From Microbacterium sp. MYb66 (GTDB taxonomy: Bacteria; Actinomycetota; Actinomycetes; Actinomycetales; Microbacteriaceae): a stretch of 64,000 nt of DNA. The DNA is taken from contig NZ_PCOV01000006.1 in assembly GCF_002979435.1 (NCBI RefSeq), forward strand, positions 1-64,000. Direction: 5' to 3'. Under the pieces are notes generated by a model, which searched no databases, was not told where the DNA came from, and was given only the letters and a program-made list of their open reading frames with translations. Both the position numbers and the translations under genes were made by a program. Below are positions 17,192-27,455 of this stretch, piece by piece. Positions within the stretch are counted from its first letter, which is position 1; the number at the start of each line of letters is the position of its first letter.

Positions 17192-17206
17192 AGCGCTGTC
17201 AGCGCT
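17192..17206. promoter_or_regulatory. Palindrome AGCGCTG-t-CAGCGCT between sufB and ctaA
   Basis: A perfect 7-bp inverted repeat with a 1-base centre lies in the sufB/ctaA divergent region, about 10-20 bases downstream of the predicted suf start. It could be an operator for an iron or redox regulator. No known consensus is recognised. Confidence 0.4.
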
Positions 17207-17221
17207 CATCGCAACAATCCG

Positions 17222-17227
17222 ATTCTA
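17222..17227 (-). promoter_or_regulatory. -10 box TAGAAT for the suf cluster
   Basis: TAGAAT on the minus strand is the best -10 match upstream of sufB. It predicts a leader of about 160 bases. No good -35 box is seen at normal spacing. Confidence 0.4.
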
Positions 17228-17285
17228 CAGGTTCCGCCTGACAGGCGGGCCATGCTCGCCGCGTCGTGCGCGGTCCGGAGGACTT

Positions 17286-18392
17286 ATGCCCGAGACGATG
17301 ATCCCCGCCTCCTCGACGACGCGAGCGGTCGCCCCGCGTTCCAGGGTGTGGGGTCGTGCGTTGACGATCTTCGCGTGGCTCTCGTTCATCAGCGAGACCA
17401 TCATCATCGGCACCGGCGGGGCGGTGCGCCTCACCGGCTCGGGCCTCGGATGCTCGGACTGGCCGCTGTGCACGCCGGACTCCCTCGTGCCGATCCTGGA
17501 GGTGCAGGGGATCCACGGCATCATCGAGTTCGGCAACCGTCTGATGACCGGCGTGGTCGGCATCATCGCCCTGGTCGTCGTGCTCCTAGTGCTGCACACC
17601 ATCAGCGGCAAGCGAGCGCTCGTCACCGCGCTCTGGTACGCAGCGGGCGGAATCGCGGCGGCCGGCGTCGCCTACGCGATCGCCTCGCCGTTCCACATCC
17701 CCGCGTTCCCCGTGGCCTCCGGCGTCCTCCTTCTCGCCGTGATCGCCGCGGCCGTCCATTCGGTGCGCACGACCCCCGCGCGACGCGACCTGGTCCTGCT
17801 CGCGTGGCTCACGCTCATCGGCGTGGTGGCGCAGGCGCTCGTCGGCGGCATCACCGTGCTGACCGGACTCAATCCCTTCATCGTGGGCTTCCACTACACG
17901 TCGTCGCTGCTGCTGGTGTGCATCACCGCCGCGTTCCTGGTGCGGCTGAAGACCGCCCCGGGGCCCCGCGAACGCGCCGTCCCGGCCTGGTTCGCCGCTG
18001 TCACCCACGTCACTGGCTTGGCACTCGCGGTGACCATCGTCTTCGGCGTGCTGACCACCGGATCGGGACCGCACTCCGGCGACGCCGAGGTCCTGCGGCA
18101 CGGCTTCGATGCGACCGTGCTCGCACACGTGCACTCCTGGCCGGGGTACGTCCTCGCGGCGCTCGTCCTTTTCCTGACGGTCTCAGCATGGGTGCAGCGC
18201 CTCGAGCCGCGTCGCTGGCTCCTCGTGCTCGTCATCGCGATCCTGATCCAGGTGGGCGTGGGCGTCTGGCAGGCACGCGAGGGGCTGCCTCCTCTCCTCG
18301 TCGGAATCCACATGGTGCTGGCATCGCTCTCAGCCGCCGCCTACACGGTCGTGGTCCTGCATCTGAAGCGGACCGTCATCGCCGAGGACTGA
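17286..18392 (+). CDS. ctaA: Heme A synthase (COX15/CtaA)
   Basis: Heme A synthase oxidises heme O to heme A for cytochrome oxidase. The 368-residue product has about eight membrane helices. It has the early motif VRLTGSGLGCSDWPLC with the conserved Cys pair, the EFGNRLMTG segment with a conserved Glu-Asn, and two later His-containing helices (VGFHYTSSLLL and LAHVHSWPGY). The ATG follows GGAGGA. It is divergent from sufB; both heme A and Fe-S output feed respiration. Confidence 0.93.
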   Translation: MPETMIPASSTTRAVAPRSRVWGRALTIFAWLSFISETIIIGTGGAVRLTGSGLGCSDWPLCTPDSLVPILEVQGIHGIIEFGNRLMTGVVGIIALVVVLLVLHTISGKRALVTALWYAAGGIAAAGVAYAIASPFHIPAFPVASGVLLLAVIAAAVHSVRTTPARRDLVLLAWLTLIGVVAQALVGGITVLTGLNPFIVGFHYTSSLLLVCITAAFLVRLKTAPGPRERAVPAWFAAVTHVTGLALAVTIVFGVLTTGSGPHSGDAEVLRHGFDATVLAHVHSWPGYVLAALVLFLTVSAWVQRLEPRRWLLVLVIAILIQVGVGVWQAREGLPPLLVGIHMVLASLSAAAYTVVVLHLKRTVIAED

Positions 18393-18447
18393 CCCGCGCA
18401 CAGGCGATCCACAGCTCGCACATCGCCGGCTCATCAGCGCGTCGGCG

Positions 18448-18930
18448 ATGGTGGGCGACATGAACAAGTCACTCTCGCGAAGCATCGGCTTCTGGCTCCT
18501 GCTCATCGTCTCCCTCGCCGCGACGGCGGTCGGCGGATGGCTGATCGCCGGCCAGATCGGCACGATGACGACCACGCTGCTCGACGGCACCGCCACCGGT
18601 GTCGAGGTGTACGTGGGTCAGTCGCTCGTGGTGGTGGGCGCAGGTGTCCTCGCGGCCGGAATCGTCGGCATCCTGCTCGCCCTCGGACTCGTCGCAGCTC
18701 GCTCGCTCGTCCCCGCTCCCGTCCCGGCCGTCGTCGAGGCGATCGACTGGACAGCCGAGGTGAACGAGACGCGTACCGATGCCGAACCCACCGCATCCTC
18801 CGAGACCACGCCCGCGTACGACGCCCCGGCCGTCGAGGCCGCCCCCGAAACCGCACCCGACGCCGTCGACCGGAACGATGATGCCGCCTCCGACGCGAAG
18901 CCGGACGACTCTCCGACGGTCACACGCTGA
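18448..18930 (+). CDS. Small membrane protein of unknown function
   Basis: The 160-residue product has two membrane helices (about residues 12-34 and 57-85) and a long acidic, Ala/Pro/Thr-rich tail after PAPVPAVVEAIDW. I do not recognise a characterised family. The start is unsure: an in-frame ATG four codons later (18460) fits MNKSLSRS better as a membrane N-terminus, and no strong ribosome-binding site helps to decide. A strong hairpin terminator follows. Confidence 0.65.
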   Translation: MVGDMNKSLSRSIGFWLLLIVSLAATAVGGWLIAGQIGTMTTTLLDGTATGVEVYVGQSLVVVGAGVLAAGIVGILLALGLVAARSLVPAPVPAVVEAIDWTAEVNETRTDAEPTASSETTPAYDAPAVEAAPETAPDAVDRNDDAASDAKPDDSPTVTR

Positions 18931-18945
18931 ACTTCTGAGCGTAAG

Positions 18946-18984
18946 AACGACTGAGCGGCGTCGATTCGACGCCGCTCAGTCGTT
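18946..18984. terminator. Bidirectional terminator with 19-bp perfect stem
   Basis: Two 19-base arms (18946-18964 and 18966-18984) are exact reverse complements around one base, so the loop is 3-5 bases in practice. TTT follows on the plus strand. It lies between the converging small membrane protein and heme O synthase genes and should serve both. Confidence 0.9.
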
Positions 18985-18997
18985 TCTGAAGCGTTTG

Positions 18998-19903
18998 TCA
19001 GAAGGGCAGGAGCGGGTCGACCGCCACGGCGACGAAGATCAACGTCAGGTAGGTGATCGAGGCGTGGAAGACACGCATCGGCCGCGGCTCGGTACCGTGC
19101 ACCGCGCGGTTGTAGAGGCGGTGCGACTCGTAGATGAACCATCCGCCGAACACGGTGGCGGAGACCGTGTAGACGAGTCCCATGTCCGCGATCGGCACCA
19201 GCAGGAGCGAGCAGGCGACGGTCGCCCAGGCGTAGAGGATCACCTGAAGACCGACCTGGGAGGCGTTGCGCGTGACACCCAGCATCGGCACGTCGACGTC
19301 TTCGTAGTCGTCCTTGTACTTCATCGACAGCGGCCAGTAGTGCGGCGGCGTCCAGAGGAATACCAGGAGGAAGAGGATGAACGCCGGCCAGTCCAACGAG
19401 CCGGTGACGGCCGACCAGCCGATGAGCACCGGGAAGCATCCCGCGATGCCACCCCAGATGATGTTCTGCTCGGTGCGGCGCTTGAGGATCATCGTGTAGA
19501 TCACGACGTAGAAGAAGATCGCCGTCGCCGACAGCGCTGCCGTGAGCCAGTTCGTCGTGACCAGGAGCCAGACGGTCGAGGCGATCGCGAGGGTCCAGGA
19601 GAAGATCAGTGCGCCGCGCGGGCTGACCTCGCCGGTGACCAGCGGCCGATTCTCGGTGCGATGCATGTGCGCATCGATGTCGCGATCGAGGTACATGTTG
19701 AACGAGGCGGCGGAACCGGCGCTCAGGGAACCGCCGATGACGGTCGCCAGCACGAGCCAGAGGTTCGGCAAGCCGCCTTGCGCCAGGAACATCACCGGCA
19801 CGGTCGACACGAGCAGCAGCTCGAGGACACGCGGCTTGGTGAGCGTGACGTAGGCCTTGACAGTGCGACCGACGGACGACTTCCTCACGGTCTGATCAGA
19901 CAT
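18998..19903 (-). CDS. ctaB: Heme O synthase (protoheme IX farnesyltransferase)
   Basis: CtaB adds a farnesyl group to heme B to make heme O, the substrate of CtaA. The 301-residue product is a UbiA-family enzyme with about nine helices. The first Asp-rich motif is [19 protein letters not shown], and a second polar loop contains [15 protein letters not shown]. The ATG at 19903 is the first usable start. A strong GGAGGAGG lies too far upstream (about 17 bases), so a weaker GAGA may serve. It is divergent from tkt. Confidence 0.93.
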   Translation of the reverse strand: MSDQTVRKSSVGRTVKAYVTLTKPRVLELLLVSTVPVMFLAQGGLPNLWLVLATVIGGSLSAGSAASFNMYLDRDIDAHMHRTENRPLVTGEVSPRGALIFSWTLAIASTVWLLVTTNWLTAALSATAIFFYVVIYTMILKRRTEQNIIWGGIAGCFPVLIGWSAVTGSLDWPAFILFLLVFLWTPPHYWPLSMKYKDDYEDVDVPMLGVTRNASQVGLQVILYAWATVACSLLLVPIADMGLVYTVSATVFGGWFIYESHRLYNRAVHGTEPRPMRVFHASITYLTLIFVAVAVDPLLPF

Positions 19904-19953
19904 CGTCGAGATCTCGATCGCCTCCTCCGCGCACGTTACCGGACAACCTCTCC

Positions 19954-19959
19954 AGTGTA
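19954..19959 (-). promoter_or_regulatory. -10 box TACACT for ctaB
   Basis: TACACT on the minus strand would start ctaB transcription near 19947, giving a leader of about 45 bases. The 18-bp palindrome lies just upstream in the spacer/-35 zone. Confidence 0.4.
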
Positions 19960-19964
19960 TGACA

Positions 19965-19982
19965 CCGGATGACGTCATCCGG
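19965..19982. promoter_or_regulatory. 18-bp perfect palindrome between ctaB and tkt
   Basis: CCGGATGACGTCATCCGG reads the same on both strands. It overlaps the spacer/-35 zone of the predicted ctaB promoter and lies upstream of a tkt -10 candidate (TATGCT, 20018-20023). It is a good operator candidate for a dimeric regulator; the protein is unknown. Confidence 0.55.
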
Positions 19983-20017
19983 CTCGCGGGCCCGCGTAGC
20001 GCGCGCCACGTCACCGC

Positions 20018-20023
20018 TATGCT
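20018..20023 (+). promoter_or_regulatory. -10 box TATGCT for the tkt operon
   Basis: TATGCT lies about 95 bases before the tkt ATG and gives a leader of about 86 bases. The leader shows no known riboswitch pattern to my eye. Confidence 0.4.
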
Positions 20024-20115
20024 GAAACCACTCGCGCGCCCGGCGATGTGCACACCTCCGTGAAGACGCGGATGCGCCAGGGAATACGGGCGCCCTCGAA
20101 ACTGTCGGAAAGGGC

Positions 20116-22233
20116 ATGAACGTGTCGGAATTGCAGTGGGATGAGATCGATCGGCGCGCGGTGGACACCGCTCGAATCCTGGCGGCCGATGCCGTCGAGA
20201 AGGTCGGCAACGGTCACCCCGGCACCGCGATGAGCCTTGCTCCTGCCGCGTACCTCCTCTACCAGCGGGTCCTTCGCCATGACCCGACCGACACCGACTG
20301 GCTCGGCCGCGACCGCTTCATCCTCTCGGCCGGACACTCCTCCCTCACGCAGTACGTCGAGCTCTACCTCGGCGGTTTCGGCCTCGAGCTCGACGACCTC
20401 AAGGCGCTTCGCACCTGGGGCTCGCTGACGCCGGGCCACCCGGAGTACGGCCACACCAAGGGCGTCGAGATCACCACCGGCCCGCTCGGCCAGGGACTCG
20501 CCTCCGCTGTGGGCTTCGCCTATGCCGCCCGCTATGAGCGCGGCCTCTTCGACCCGGAGGCGGCAGCGGGCACCAGCCCGTTCGACCACTTCGTGTACGT
20601 GATCGCCGGCGACGGCGACCTGCAGGAGGGCGTGACCAGCGAGGCGTCGTCGCTCGCAGGGCACCAGCAGCTCGGCAATCTCATCGCCATCTACGACTCC
20701 AACCAGATCTCGATCGAGGACGACACCAACGTCGCCTTCACCGAAGACGTCGCGAAGCGATACGAGTCGTACGGCTGGCAGGTGCAGGTCGTCGACTGGA
20801 AGAAGACCGGCGAGTACGTCGAAGACGTCGCCGAGCTGCACGCCGCCATCGAGGCCGCTCAGGGCGAGACCTCGAAGCCGTCGCTCATCATCCTCAAGAC
20901 GATCATCGGCTGGCCGTCGCCCGGAAAGCAGAACTCCGGAAAGATCCACGGCTCCGCTCTCGGTGCGGATGAGCTCGCTGCGACCAAGAAGGTCCTCGGC
21001 TTCGACCCCGAGCAGACCTTCGCCGTCGCCGACGACGTCATCGCGCACACCCGCGGCCTCGCTGCACGCGCCGCAGAGGCGCGCGCCGCCTGGCAGGAGT
21101 CGTTCGACGCCTGGGCCGCCGCGAACCCCGAGAAGAAGGCCCTGCTCGACCGGCTCGAGGCCCAGGAGCTCCCGGACGACATCACCTCGGCGCTCCCGGT
21201 GTTCGAAGGAGGCAAAGAGGTCTCGACGCGCGCCGCATCCGGTCAGGTCATCAACGCCCTCGCCGCCGAGCTCCCCGAGCTGTGGGGCGGATCGGCCGAC
21301 CTCGCCGAATCGAACCTCACCACCATCAAGGGCGCGCCGTCGTTCATCCCGGCCGAGTGGTCCACCCACGAATGGTCAGGCAACCCCTACGGCCGTGTGC
21401 TGCACTTCGGCATCCGCGAGCACGCCATGGGCGCGATCGTCAACGGCATCGTGCTCCACGGACCCACGCGGGCCTTCGGCGGAACGTTCCTCATCTTCAG
21501 CGACTACATGCGCCCGTCGGTGCGCCTGGCGGCGCTCATGAACATCCCGAGCATCTTCGTCTGGACGCACGACTCCGTCGCACTCGGCGAGGACGGGCCC
21601 ACCCACCAGCCGATCGAGCAGCTCGCGACGCTCCGCGCGATCCCGAACTTCACGGTGGTCCGCCCGGCGGACGCCAACGAGACCGCGGTCACCTGGCTGG
21701 AGCTCCTCCGTCGCCACGAAGGGCCGGCGGGCATCGCGCTGACCCGCCAGAACATCCCGGTGTTCGAACGCGGCGAGGGTGCAGCCTCCGGCGACACCTT
21801 CGCGGCCGCCGCCAACGCGGCCAAGGGCGCGTATGTCCTCGCGGAAGCCCCGAACGGGACTCCGGACGTCATCATCGTCGCCACCGGCTCCGAGGTGCAG
21901 CTGGCCGTGAACGCCCGCGAGGCCCTGGCTGCCGAGGGCGTGAACGTCCGCGTCGTCTCCGCCCCCTCGCTCGAGTGGTTCGACGAACAGGATGCGGAGT
22001 ACCGCGAGAGCGTGCTCCCGGCGTCGGTCACCGCGCGCGTGTCGGTCGAGGCCGGTTCCGTGCTCACGTGGCGTGGCATCGTCGGCGACCGCGGCCGCTC
22101 GGTCGGCATCGACCACTTCGGCGCCTCTGCCGATTACAAGACCCTTTTCGAGAAGTTCGGCATCACCACCGAGGCCGTCATCGCGGCCGCCCGCGAGACC
22201 ATCGCGGCAAACAGCACCAAGGAGAACGCATGA
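20116..22233 (+). CDS. tkt: Transketolase
   Basis: The 705-residue thiamine-diphosphate enzyme moves two-carbon units between sugar phosphates in the non-oxidative pentose-phosphate pathway. It has [31 protein letters not shown], the cofactor motif [19 protein letters not shown] and [13 protein letters not shown]. The length is normal. The ATG follows GGAAAGG. It is the first gene of a six-gene pentose-phosphate operon; its TGA overlaps the tal ATG. Confidence 0.97.
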   Translation: MNVSELQWDEIDRRAVDTARILAADAVEKVGNGHPGTAMSLAPAAYLLYQRVLRHDPTDTDWLGRDRFILSAGHSSLTQYVELYLGGFGLELDDLKALRTWGSLTPGHPEYGHTKGVEITTGPLGQGLASAVGFAYAARYERGLFDPEAAAGTSPFDHFVYVIAGDGDLQEGVTSEASSLAGHQQLGNLIAIYDSNQISIEDDTNVAFTEDVAKRYESYGWQVQVVDWKKTGEYVEDVAELHAAIEAAQGETSKPSLIILKTIIGWPSPGKQNSGKIHGSALGADELAATKKVLGFDPEQTFAVADDVIAHTRGLAARAAEARAAWQESFDAWAAANPEKKALLDRLEAQELPDDITSALPVFEGGKEVSTRAASGQVINALAAELPELWGGSADLAESNLTTIKGAPSFIPAEWSTHEWSGNPYGRVLHFGIREHAMGAIVNGIVLHGPTRAFGGTFLIFSDYMRPSVRLAALMNIPSIFVWTHDSVALGEDGPTHQPIEQLATLRAIPNFTVVRPADANETAVTWLELLRRHEGPAGIALTRQNIPVFERGEGAASGDTFAAAANAAKGAYVLAEAPNGTPDVIIVATGSEVQLAVNAREALAAEGVNVRVVSAPSLEWFDEQDAEYRESVLPASVTARVSVEAGSVLTWRGIVGDRGRSVGIDHFGASADYKTLFEKFGITTEAVIAAARETIAANSTKENA

Positions 22234-23342
22234 GCACCCCCACCGCACAGCTCGCCGCCGCAGGTGTCAGCATCTGGCTCGACGACCTGTCCCGCACGCG
22301 CATCTCCTCGGGCAACCTCGCCGAGCTGATCTCGTCCCGCAACGTCGTGGGCGTCACCACGAACCCCACGATCTTCGCCAACGCGATCACCGACAAGAAC
22401 AACACGTCGTACGACGCTCAGGTGGCCGAGCTCGCCGCCTCCGGCGCGACGGCCGAGGAAGCGGTGTTCGCCGCCACGACGCAGGACGTCGCGGCCGCGC
22501 TCGACGTCTTCCGTCCCGTCTGGGAGTCGTCCGGTCATGTCGACGGCCGCGTCTCGATCGAGGTCTCCCCCGACTTGGCACACGACACCGCCGGCACCGT
22601 GGCTCAGGCCAAGGAGCTGTGGGCGAAGGTCGACCGCCCGAACCTCCTGGTCAAGATCCCCGCGACGAAGGCCGGCATCCCGGCCATCACCGAGGCCATC
22701 GCGAACGGCATCAGCGTCAACGTCACGCTGATCTTCAGCCTGGAGCGCTACGCCGAGGTCATCGACGCTTACCTCACCGGTCTGGAGCGGGCGCACAGCG
22801 GCGACTTCGACCTGTCGAGCATCCACTCCGTCGCATCGTTCTTCGTGTCCCGCGTCGACACCGAGACCGACAAGCGCCTGACCGACATCGGCACGGACGC
22901 CGCCGAGGCTCTCAAGAGCAAGGCCGGCCTCGCCAACGCACGCCTCGCGTACGAGCTCTTCGAGCAGAAGTTCGCCGAGAAGCGGGCCCAGGACCTGATC
23001 GCGCTCGGCGCCAACCTGCAGCGCCCGCTGTGGGCATCGACCGGTGTCAAGGACCCGGCCCTGCCGGACACCCTCTACGTCACCGAGCTCGTCGCCCAGG
23101 GCGTCGTCAACACGATGCCGGAGAAGACGCTCGAAGCGACGTTCGACCACGGTGTCATCACCGGCGACACGATCACGGGCGGCTACGAAGAGGCGCGCGC
23201 CGTCTTCGCCGGTCTGGCCGAGGTCGGCGTCGACTTCGCCGACGTCACCCAGGTCCTGGAGGACGAGGGCGTCGCCAAGTTCATCGACTCGTGGCACGAC
23301 CTGCTGACCCAGGTCGCCGAGGGTCTGGAGTCCCAGCGATGA
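22230..23342 (+). CDS. tal: Transaldolase
   Basis: The 370-residue product transfers dihydroxyacetone units in the pentose-phosphate pathway. The Schiff-base Lys is in [24 protein letters not shown] and [13 protein letters not shown] are also family motifs. The length matches the longer actinobacterial (TalB-like class 2) form. It overlaps tkt and pgi by four bases each. Confidence 0.96.
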   Translation: MSTPTAQLAAAGVSIWLDDLSRTRISSGNLAELISSRNVVGVTTNPTIFANAITDKNNTSYDAQVAELAASGATAEEAVFAATTQDVAAALDVFRPVWESSGHVDGRVSIEVSPDLAHDTAGTVAQAKELWAKVDRPNLLVKIPATKAGIPAITEAIANGISVNVTLIFSLERYAEVIDAYLTGLERAHSGDFDLSSIHSVASFFVSRVDTETDKRLTDIGTDAAEALKSKAGLANARLAYELFEQKFAEKRAQDLIALGANLQRPLWASTGVKDPALPDTLYVTELVAQGVVNTMPEKTLEATFDHGVITGDTITGGYEEARAVFAGLAEVGVDFADVTQVLEDEGVAKFIDSWHDLLTQVAEGLESQR

Positions 23343-24946
23343 CGTTCTCGATCCACACGTCCGGTGCCGCGCGCGCGGCGATCGATGAGACGGTGCCCAG
23401 CCTCGTCCACGATCTCGTCGCGTCGCGCATCACCGGTGGGGACGCCACCCTCTGGGGTCCGGCAGCGGAGGCCGAGGCCTCGGTCCGACTCGGCTGGGTC
23501 GAGGCCGTGTCGGTCTCTCGTCCGCTCGTCGCGGAGATCGTCGCCTTGCGCGCCGATCTCAACGCCAAGGGCGTCACGCGCATCGTCCTCGCGGGAATGG
23601 GCGGCTCCTCGCTCGCTCCCGAGGTCATCGCACAAACCGCCGGCGTGCCGCTGACAATCCTCGATTCGACGGCGCCCGGGCAGGTGCTCGCCGCTCTCGA
23701 TGAGGGCCTGACCGACACCGCGCTGGTCGTGTCGTCGAAGTCCGGCTCCACGGTCGAGACGGATTCGCAGCGCCGCACCTTCGAGGCGGCCTTCCGCGAC
23801 CTCGGCATCGACCCCGTCGAGCGCATCGTCGTCGTCACCGATCCCGGTTCGCCCCTCGACGTCTCCGCGCGCGAGGCCGGCTACCGCGTGTTCAACGCCG
23901 ACCCGAACGTCGGCGGACGCTACTCGGCGCTCACCGCCTTCGGTCTGGTCCCCTCGGGACTCGCGGGTGTCGACATCGACGAGCTGCTGAACGAGGCCGA
24001 GGCCTCGCTGCTCGAGGTCGCCGTCGACTCCGCCGAGAACCCCGCCCTCCGTCTCGGTGCCGCGATCGCCGCGACCACCCCGCGCCGTGACAAGCTCGGT
24101 CTGATCACCGACGGCACGCACATCAACGGCCTCCCCGACTGGATCGAGCAGCTCATCGCCGAGTCCACCGGCAAGGACGGGACCGGGATCCTCCCGGTCG
24201 TCCTGCTCCCGGTCTCGCCCGAGCTCGACCCGGTGCCCGCCGACCTCCAGATCGTCCGCCTGGTCGACGACGCGAACGAGTTCCACCTGCACGAGCGCCA
24301 CGAGGGCGAGATCCTCGTCAGCGGCTCGCTCGGGGCCCAGCTCATCGTGTGGGAGTACGCGACCGCGATCGCCGGGCATCTCCTGCGCATCAACCCGTTC
24401 GATCAGCCCGACGTCGAGTCGGCGAAGATCGCAGCCCGGGGTCTCCTCGACGCCCGTCCGGAGCCCACCGCTCCGGCGTTCGTCGAGAACGGCGTCGAGG
24501 TGCGGGTTTCCGATCCGGCGCTTGCGGCCTCGGGCACCGTCGAGGGCGTGCTCGATGCGCTCTGGGCCCAGCTGCCCGCGGACGGCTACGTGTCGATCCA
24601 GGCATATGTCAACCGCCTCGAGGTGCCGCAGCTCCAGGGCCTCCGCGAACTCGTCGCGGCAGACTCCGGTCGCCCGACCACGTTCGGGTGGGGACCGCGG
24701 TTCCTGCACTCGACCGGTCAGTATCACAAGGGCGGCCCCGCTCAGGGAGTGTTCCTGCAGATCCTGGAGCGCACCGAGGTCGACCTCGAGATCCCGGAGC
24801 GTCCGTTCACGTTCGGTCAGCTCATCCAGGCGCAGGCGGCCGGCGATGCGGCTGTGCTCGCGGAGCACGGCCGTCCCGTCGTCACGCTGACGATCACCGA
24901 GTCCTCGGACGACGTGCTCGCCCTCTTCGAAGCCGCACAGAAGTAA
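23339..24946 (+). CDS. pgi: Glucose-6-phosphate isomerase
   Basis: The 535-residue product interconverts glucose-6-phosphate and fructose-6-phosphate. It has the sugar-phosphate binding pattern [21 protein letters not shown] and [14 protein letters not shown] with the active-site region. The C-terminal half is longer and less like the classical enzyme, as in the form often fused to or next to transaldolase in actinobacteria. The ATG overlaps the tal stop by four bases. Confidence 0.92.
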   Translation: MTFSIHTSGAARAAIDETVPSLVHDLVASRITGGDATLWGPAAEAEASVRLGWVEAVSVSRPLVAEIVALRADLNAKGVTRIVLAGMGGSSLAPEVIAQTAGVPLTILDSTAPGQVLAALDEGLTDTALVVSSKSGSTVETDSQRRTFEAAFRDLGIDPVERIVVVTDPGSPLDVSAREAGYRVFNADPNVGGRYSALTAFGLVPSGLAGVDIDELLNEAEASLLEVAVDSAENPALRLGAAIAATTPRRDKLGLITDGTHINGLPDWIEQLIAESTGKDGTGILPVVLLPVSPELDPVPADLQIVRLVDDANEFHLHERHEGEILVSGSLGAQLIVWEYATAIAGHLLRINPFDQPDVESAKIAARGLLDARPEPTAPAFVENGVEVRVSDPALAASGTVEGVLDALWAQLPADGYVSIQAYVNRLEVPQLQGLRELVAADSGRPTTFGWGPRFLHSTGQYHKGGPAQGVFLQILERTEVDLEIPERPFTFGQLIQAQAAGDAAVLAEHGRPVVTLTITESSDDVLALFEAAQK

Positions 24947-24967
24947 CAGCAGGAGAATCCCCCACTG

Positions 24968-26518
24968 ATGTCTGTTCCCATCTCGCGCGGGCACAACCCG
25001 CTGCGTGACCCCGATGACCGCCGTCTCAACCGGATCGCCGGGCCCAGCGCCCTCGTGATCTTCGGCGTCACCGGAGACCTCTCACGCAAGAAGCTGATGC
25101 CCGCGGTCTACGACCTCGCCAACCGCGGCCTGCTCCCCCCGGGGTTCGCCCTGGTGGGGTTCGCCCGCCGGGACTGGGAGGACCAGGACTTCGCACAGGT
25201 CGTCTACGACGCCGTCAAGGAACACGCTCGCACCCCGTTCCGCGAGGAGACATGGACCCAGCTCCTGCAGGGCATCCGCTTCGTCTCGGGCGAGTTCGAC
25301 AACCCCGATTCCTTCCGCAAGCTGCGGGAGACCATCGAGAAGCTCGACGTCGAACGCGGCACGATGGGAAACCACGCGTTCTACCTGTCGATCCCGCCGA
25401 AGGACTTCCCGCTCGTCGCCAAGCAGCTGAAGGACTCCGGCCTCGTCGGTGAGAACAGCGACGATGACGAGCGCTGGCGCCGCGTCGTGATCGAGAAGCC
25501 GTTCGGGCACGATCTCGAGTCCGCTCGTGCGCTCAACGCCGCGCTCGAGGTCGCCTTCCCGGCCGACTCGATCTTCCGCATCGACCACTATCTCGGCAAG
25601 GAGACGGTCCAGAACATCCTGGCGCTGCGCTTCGCCAACGAGCTGTACGAGCCGATCTGGAACCGCAACTACGTCGACCACGTGCAGATCACGATGGCCG
25701 AGGACATCGGCGTGGGCGGGCGTGCCGGGTACTACGACGGCATCGGCGCGGCGCGCGACGTGATCCAGAACCACCTGCTGCAGCTTCTCGCCCTCACGGC
25801 GATGGAGGAGCCGATCAGCCTCTCGGCCGCCGACCTTCGCGCCGAGAAGGAGAAGGTTCTCGCCGCGGTGCACGTGCCCGAGGACCTCTCCCTCGCCACG
25901 GCTCGCGGTCAGTACGACGGCGGGTGGCAGGGAGGCGAGCAGGTCACCGGTTTCCTGGCCGAGGACGGGATGAACCCCGAGTCGACAACGGAGACCTACG
26001 CCGCCATCAAGCTCGAGATCGACACGCGCCGCTGGGCAGGCGTGCCGTTCTACCTGCGCACCGGCAAGCGGCTCGGGCGCCGCGTGACCGAGATCGCCGT
26101 GGTGTTCAAGCGGGCACCGCAGCACTTGTTCGGTCGTGGCAACGCGTCAGAGCTCGGCCAGAACGCACTCGTGATCCGCGTGCAGCCCGACGAGGGTGTC
26201 ACCATCCGCTTCGGCTCGAAGGTCCCCGGCAGCGGCTCCAACGTCCGCGACGTGACCATGGACTTCGGCTACGGCCACGCGTTCACGGAGGCGAGCCCCG
26301 AGGCGTACGAGCGCCTGATCCTCGACGTCCTCCTGGGCGACCCGCCGCTGTTCCCACGGCACGAGGAGGTCGAGCTCTCCTGGAAGATCCTCGACCCGGT
26401 GGAGAAGTACTGGGCCGCCGAGGGCGGTCCGGTCGAACAGTACGCGCCCGGCTCGTGGGGACCGGCATCCGCCGACGACCTGCTGGCCCGCGACGGACGA
26501 GTCTGGAGACGCCCGTGA
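24968..26518 (+). CDS. zwf: Glucose-6-phosphate dehydrogenase
   Basis: The 516-residue product makes 6-phosphogluconolactone and NADPH. It has the nucleotide motif IFGVTGDLSRKKLMPA, the catalytic RIDHYLGKETVQN and the late RTGKRLGRRVTEIAV. AGGAGAA precedes the ATG. It works with OpcA, encoded next with a GTGA overlap, and with the lactonase at the operon end. Confidence 0.97.
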   Translation: MSVPISRGHNPLRDPDDRRLNRIAGPSALVIFGVTGDLSRKKLMPAVYDLANRGLLPPGFALVGFARRDWEDQDFAQVVYDAVKEHARTPFREETWTQLLQGIRFVSGEFDNPDSFRKLRETIEKLDVERGTMGNHAFYLSIPPKDFPLVAKQLKDSGLVGENSDDDERWRRVVIEKPFGHDLESARALNAALEVAFPADSIFRIDHYLGKETVQNILALRFANELYEPIWNRNYVDHVQITMAEDIGVGGRAGYYDGIGAARDVIQNHLLQLLALTAMEEPISLSAADLRAEKEKVLAAVHVPEDLSLATARGQYDGGWQGGEQVTGFLAEDGMNPESTTETYAAIKLEIDTRRWAGVPFYLRTGKRLGRRVTEIAVVFKRAPQHLFGRGNASELGQNALVIRVQPDEGVTIRFGSKVPGSGSNVRDVTMDFGYGHAFTEASPEAYERLILDVLLGDPPLFPRHEEVELSWKILDPVEKYWAAEGGPVEQYAPGSWGPASADDLLARDGRVWRRP

Positions 26519-27450
26519 TCATCGACCTTCCCGACACGACCGTCAGCCAGGTCGCCAAGCAGCTCGTCAAGGTGCGCGAGGAGGGCGGCGCCGTCGCCCT
26601 CGGCCGCGTGCTCACCCTCGTGATCTCTGCGCGCAACGGCGTCGCAGAAGCAGCGATCGACGCCGCGAACGACGCGTCGCGCGAGCACCCGATGCGAGTG
26701 ATCGTGCTCACCACCGGTGAGGGCGACTCACGCCTCGACGCGCAGATCCGCGTCGGCGGCGACGCCGGAGCCAGCGAGGTCGTCGTCCTGCGGGCCTACG
26801 GAGATGCCGCCAGCAACGAGGAGAGCCTCATCACGGGTCTCCTGCTTCCGGACGCTCCGGTGGTCGCCTGGTGGCCCGAGGAGGCCCCGTCCTCCCCCGC
26901 GACGTCGCCTCTCGGCCGCATCGCGCAACGTCGCATCACGGATGCAGCGACCTCCCCTGACGTGCGCGACCGTCTCGCACTGCTGGGCCGCACTCACGCG
27001 CCGGGAGACACGGACCTCGCCTGGACCCGTCTGACCCACTGGCGCGAGCAGCTCGCCGCCGTCCTGGACCAGCCGCCGTTCGAGCCCATCACGGGTGTCG
27101 AGGTGCGTGGTGCTTCCGCTTCCCCGTCCACCGCCCTGCTCGCCGCCTGGCTGCAGATGGCGCTCGACGTTCCCGTGCGCTGGTCGTACGAAGACCCGGA
27201 GCACTGGCAGGAGGGCATCAAGTCGGTGCGCCTGTCCCGCACGTCGGGAGACATCCTGCTGGAGCGTCCCTCCCCCGGTATCGCGATCCTCACCCAGCCG
27301 AACCAGCCCAACCACGATCTTCACCTGCCGCGGCGCACGCTGCGTGAGTGCCTCGCGGAGGAGCTGCGTCGACTCGACCCCGACGTCCTGTACGGTCGAG
27401 TCATCACCGAGGGCTGGGAGAAGCTGGGTCCGCCCGAGACAGGAGAGTGA
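26515..27450 (+). CDS. opcA: Glucose-6-phosphate dehydrogenase assembly protein OpcA
   Basis: OpcA proteins support assembly or activity of Zwf in cyanobacteria and actinobacteria. The 311-residue product has the typical VVAWWPEEAPSSP and ITDAATSPDVRDRL stretches and a C-terminal half with WSYEDPEHWQEGIKSVRL. Translation starts at GTG overlapping the zwf stop. Redox control through OpcA is known in actinobacteria. Confidence 0.94.
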   Translation: MIIDLPDTTVSQVAKQLVKVREEGGAVALGRVLTLVISARNGVAEAAIDAANDASREHPMRVIVLTTGEGDSRLDAQIRVGGDAGASEVVVLRAYGDAASNEESLITGLLLPDAPVVAWWPEEAPSSPATSPLGRIAQRRITDAATSPDVRDRLALLGRTHAPGDTDLAWTRLTHWREQLAAVLDQPPFEPITGVEVRGASASPSTALLAAWLQMALDVPVRWSYEDPEHWQEGIKSVRLSRTSGDILLERPSPGIAILTQPNQPNHDLHLPRRTLRECLAEELRRLDPDVLYGRVITEGWEKLGPPETGE

Positions 27451-27455
27451 CGTCG

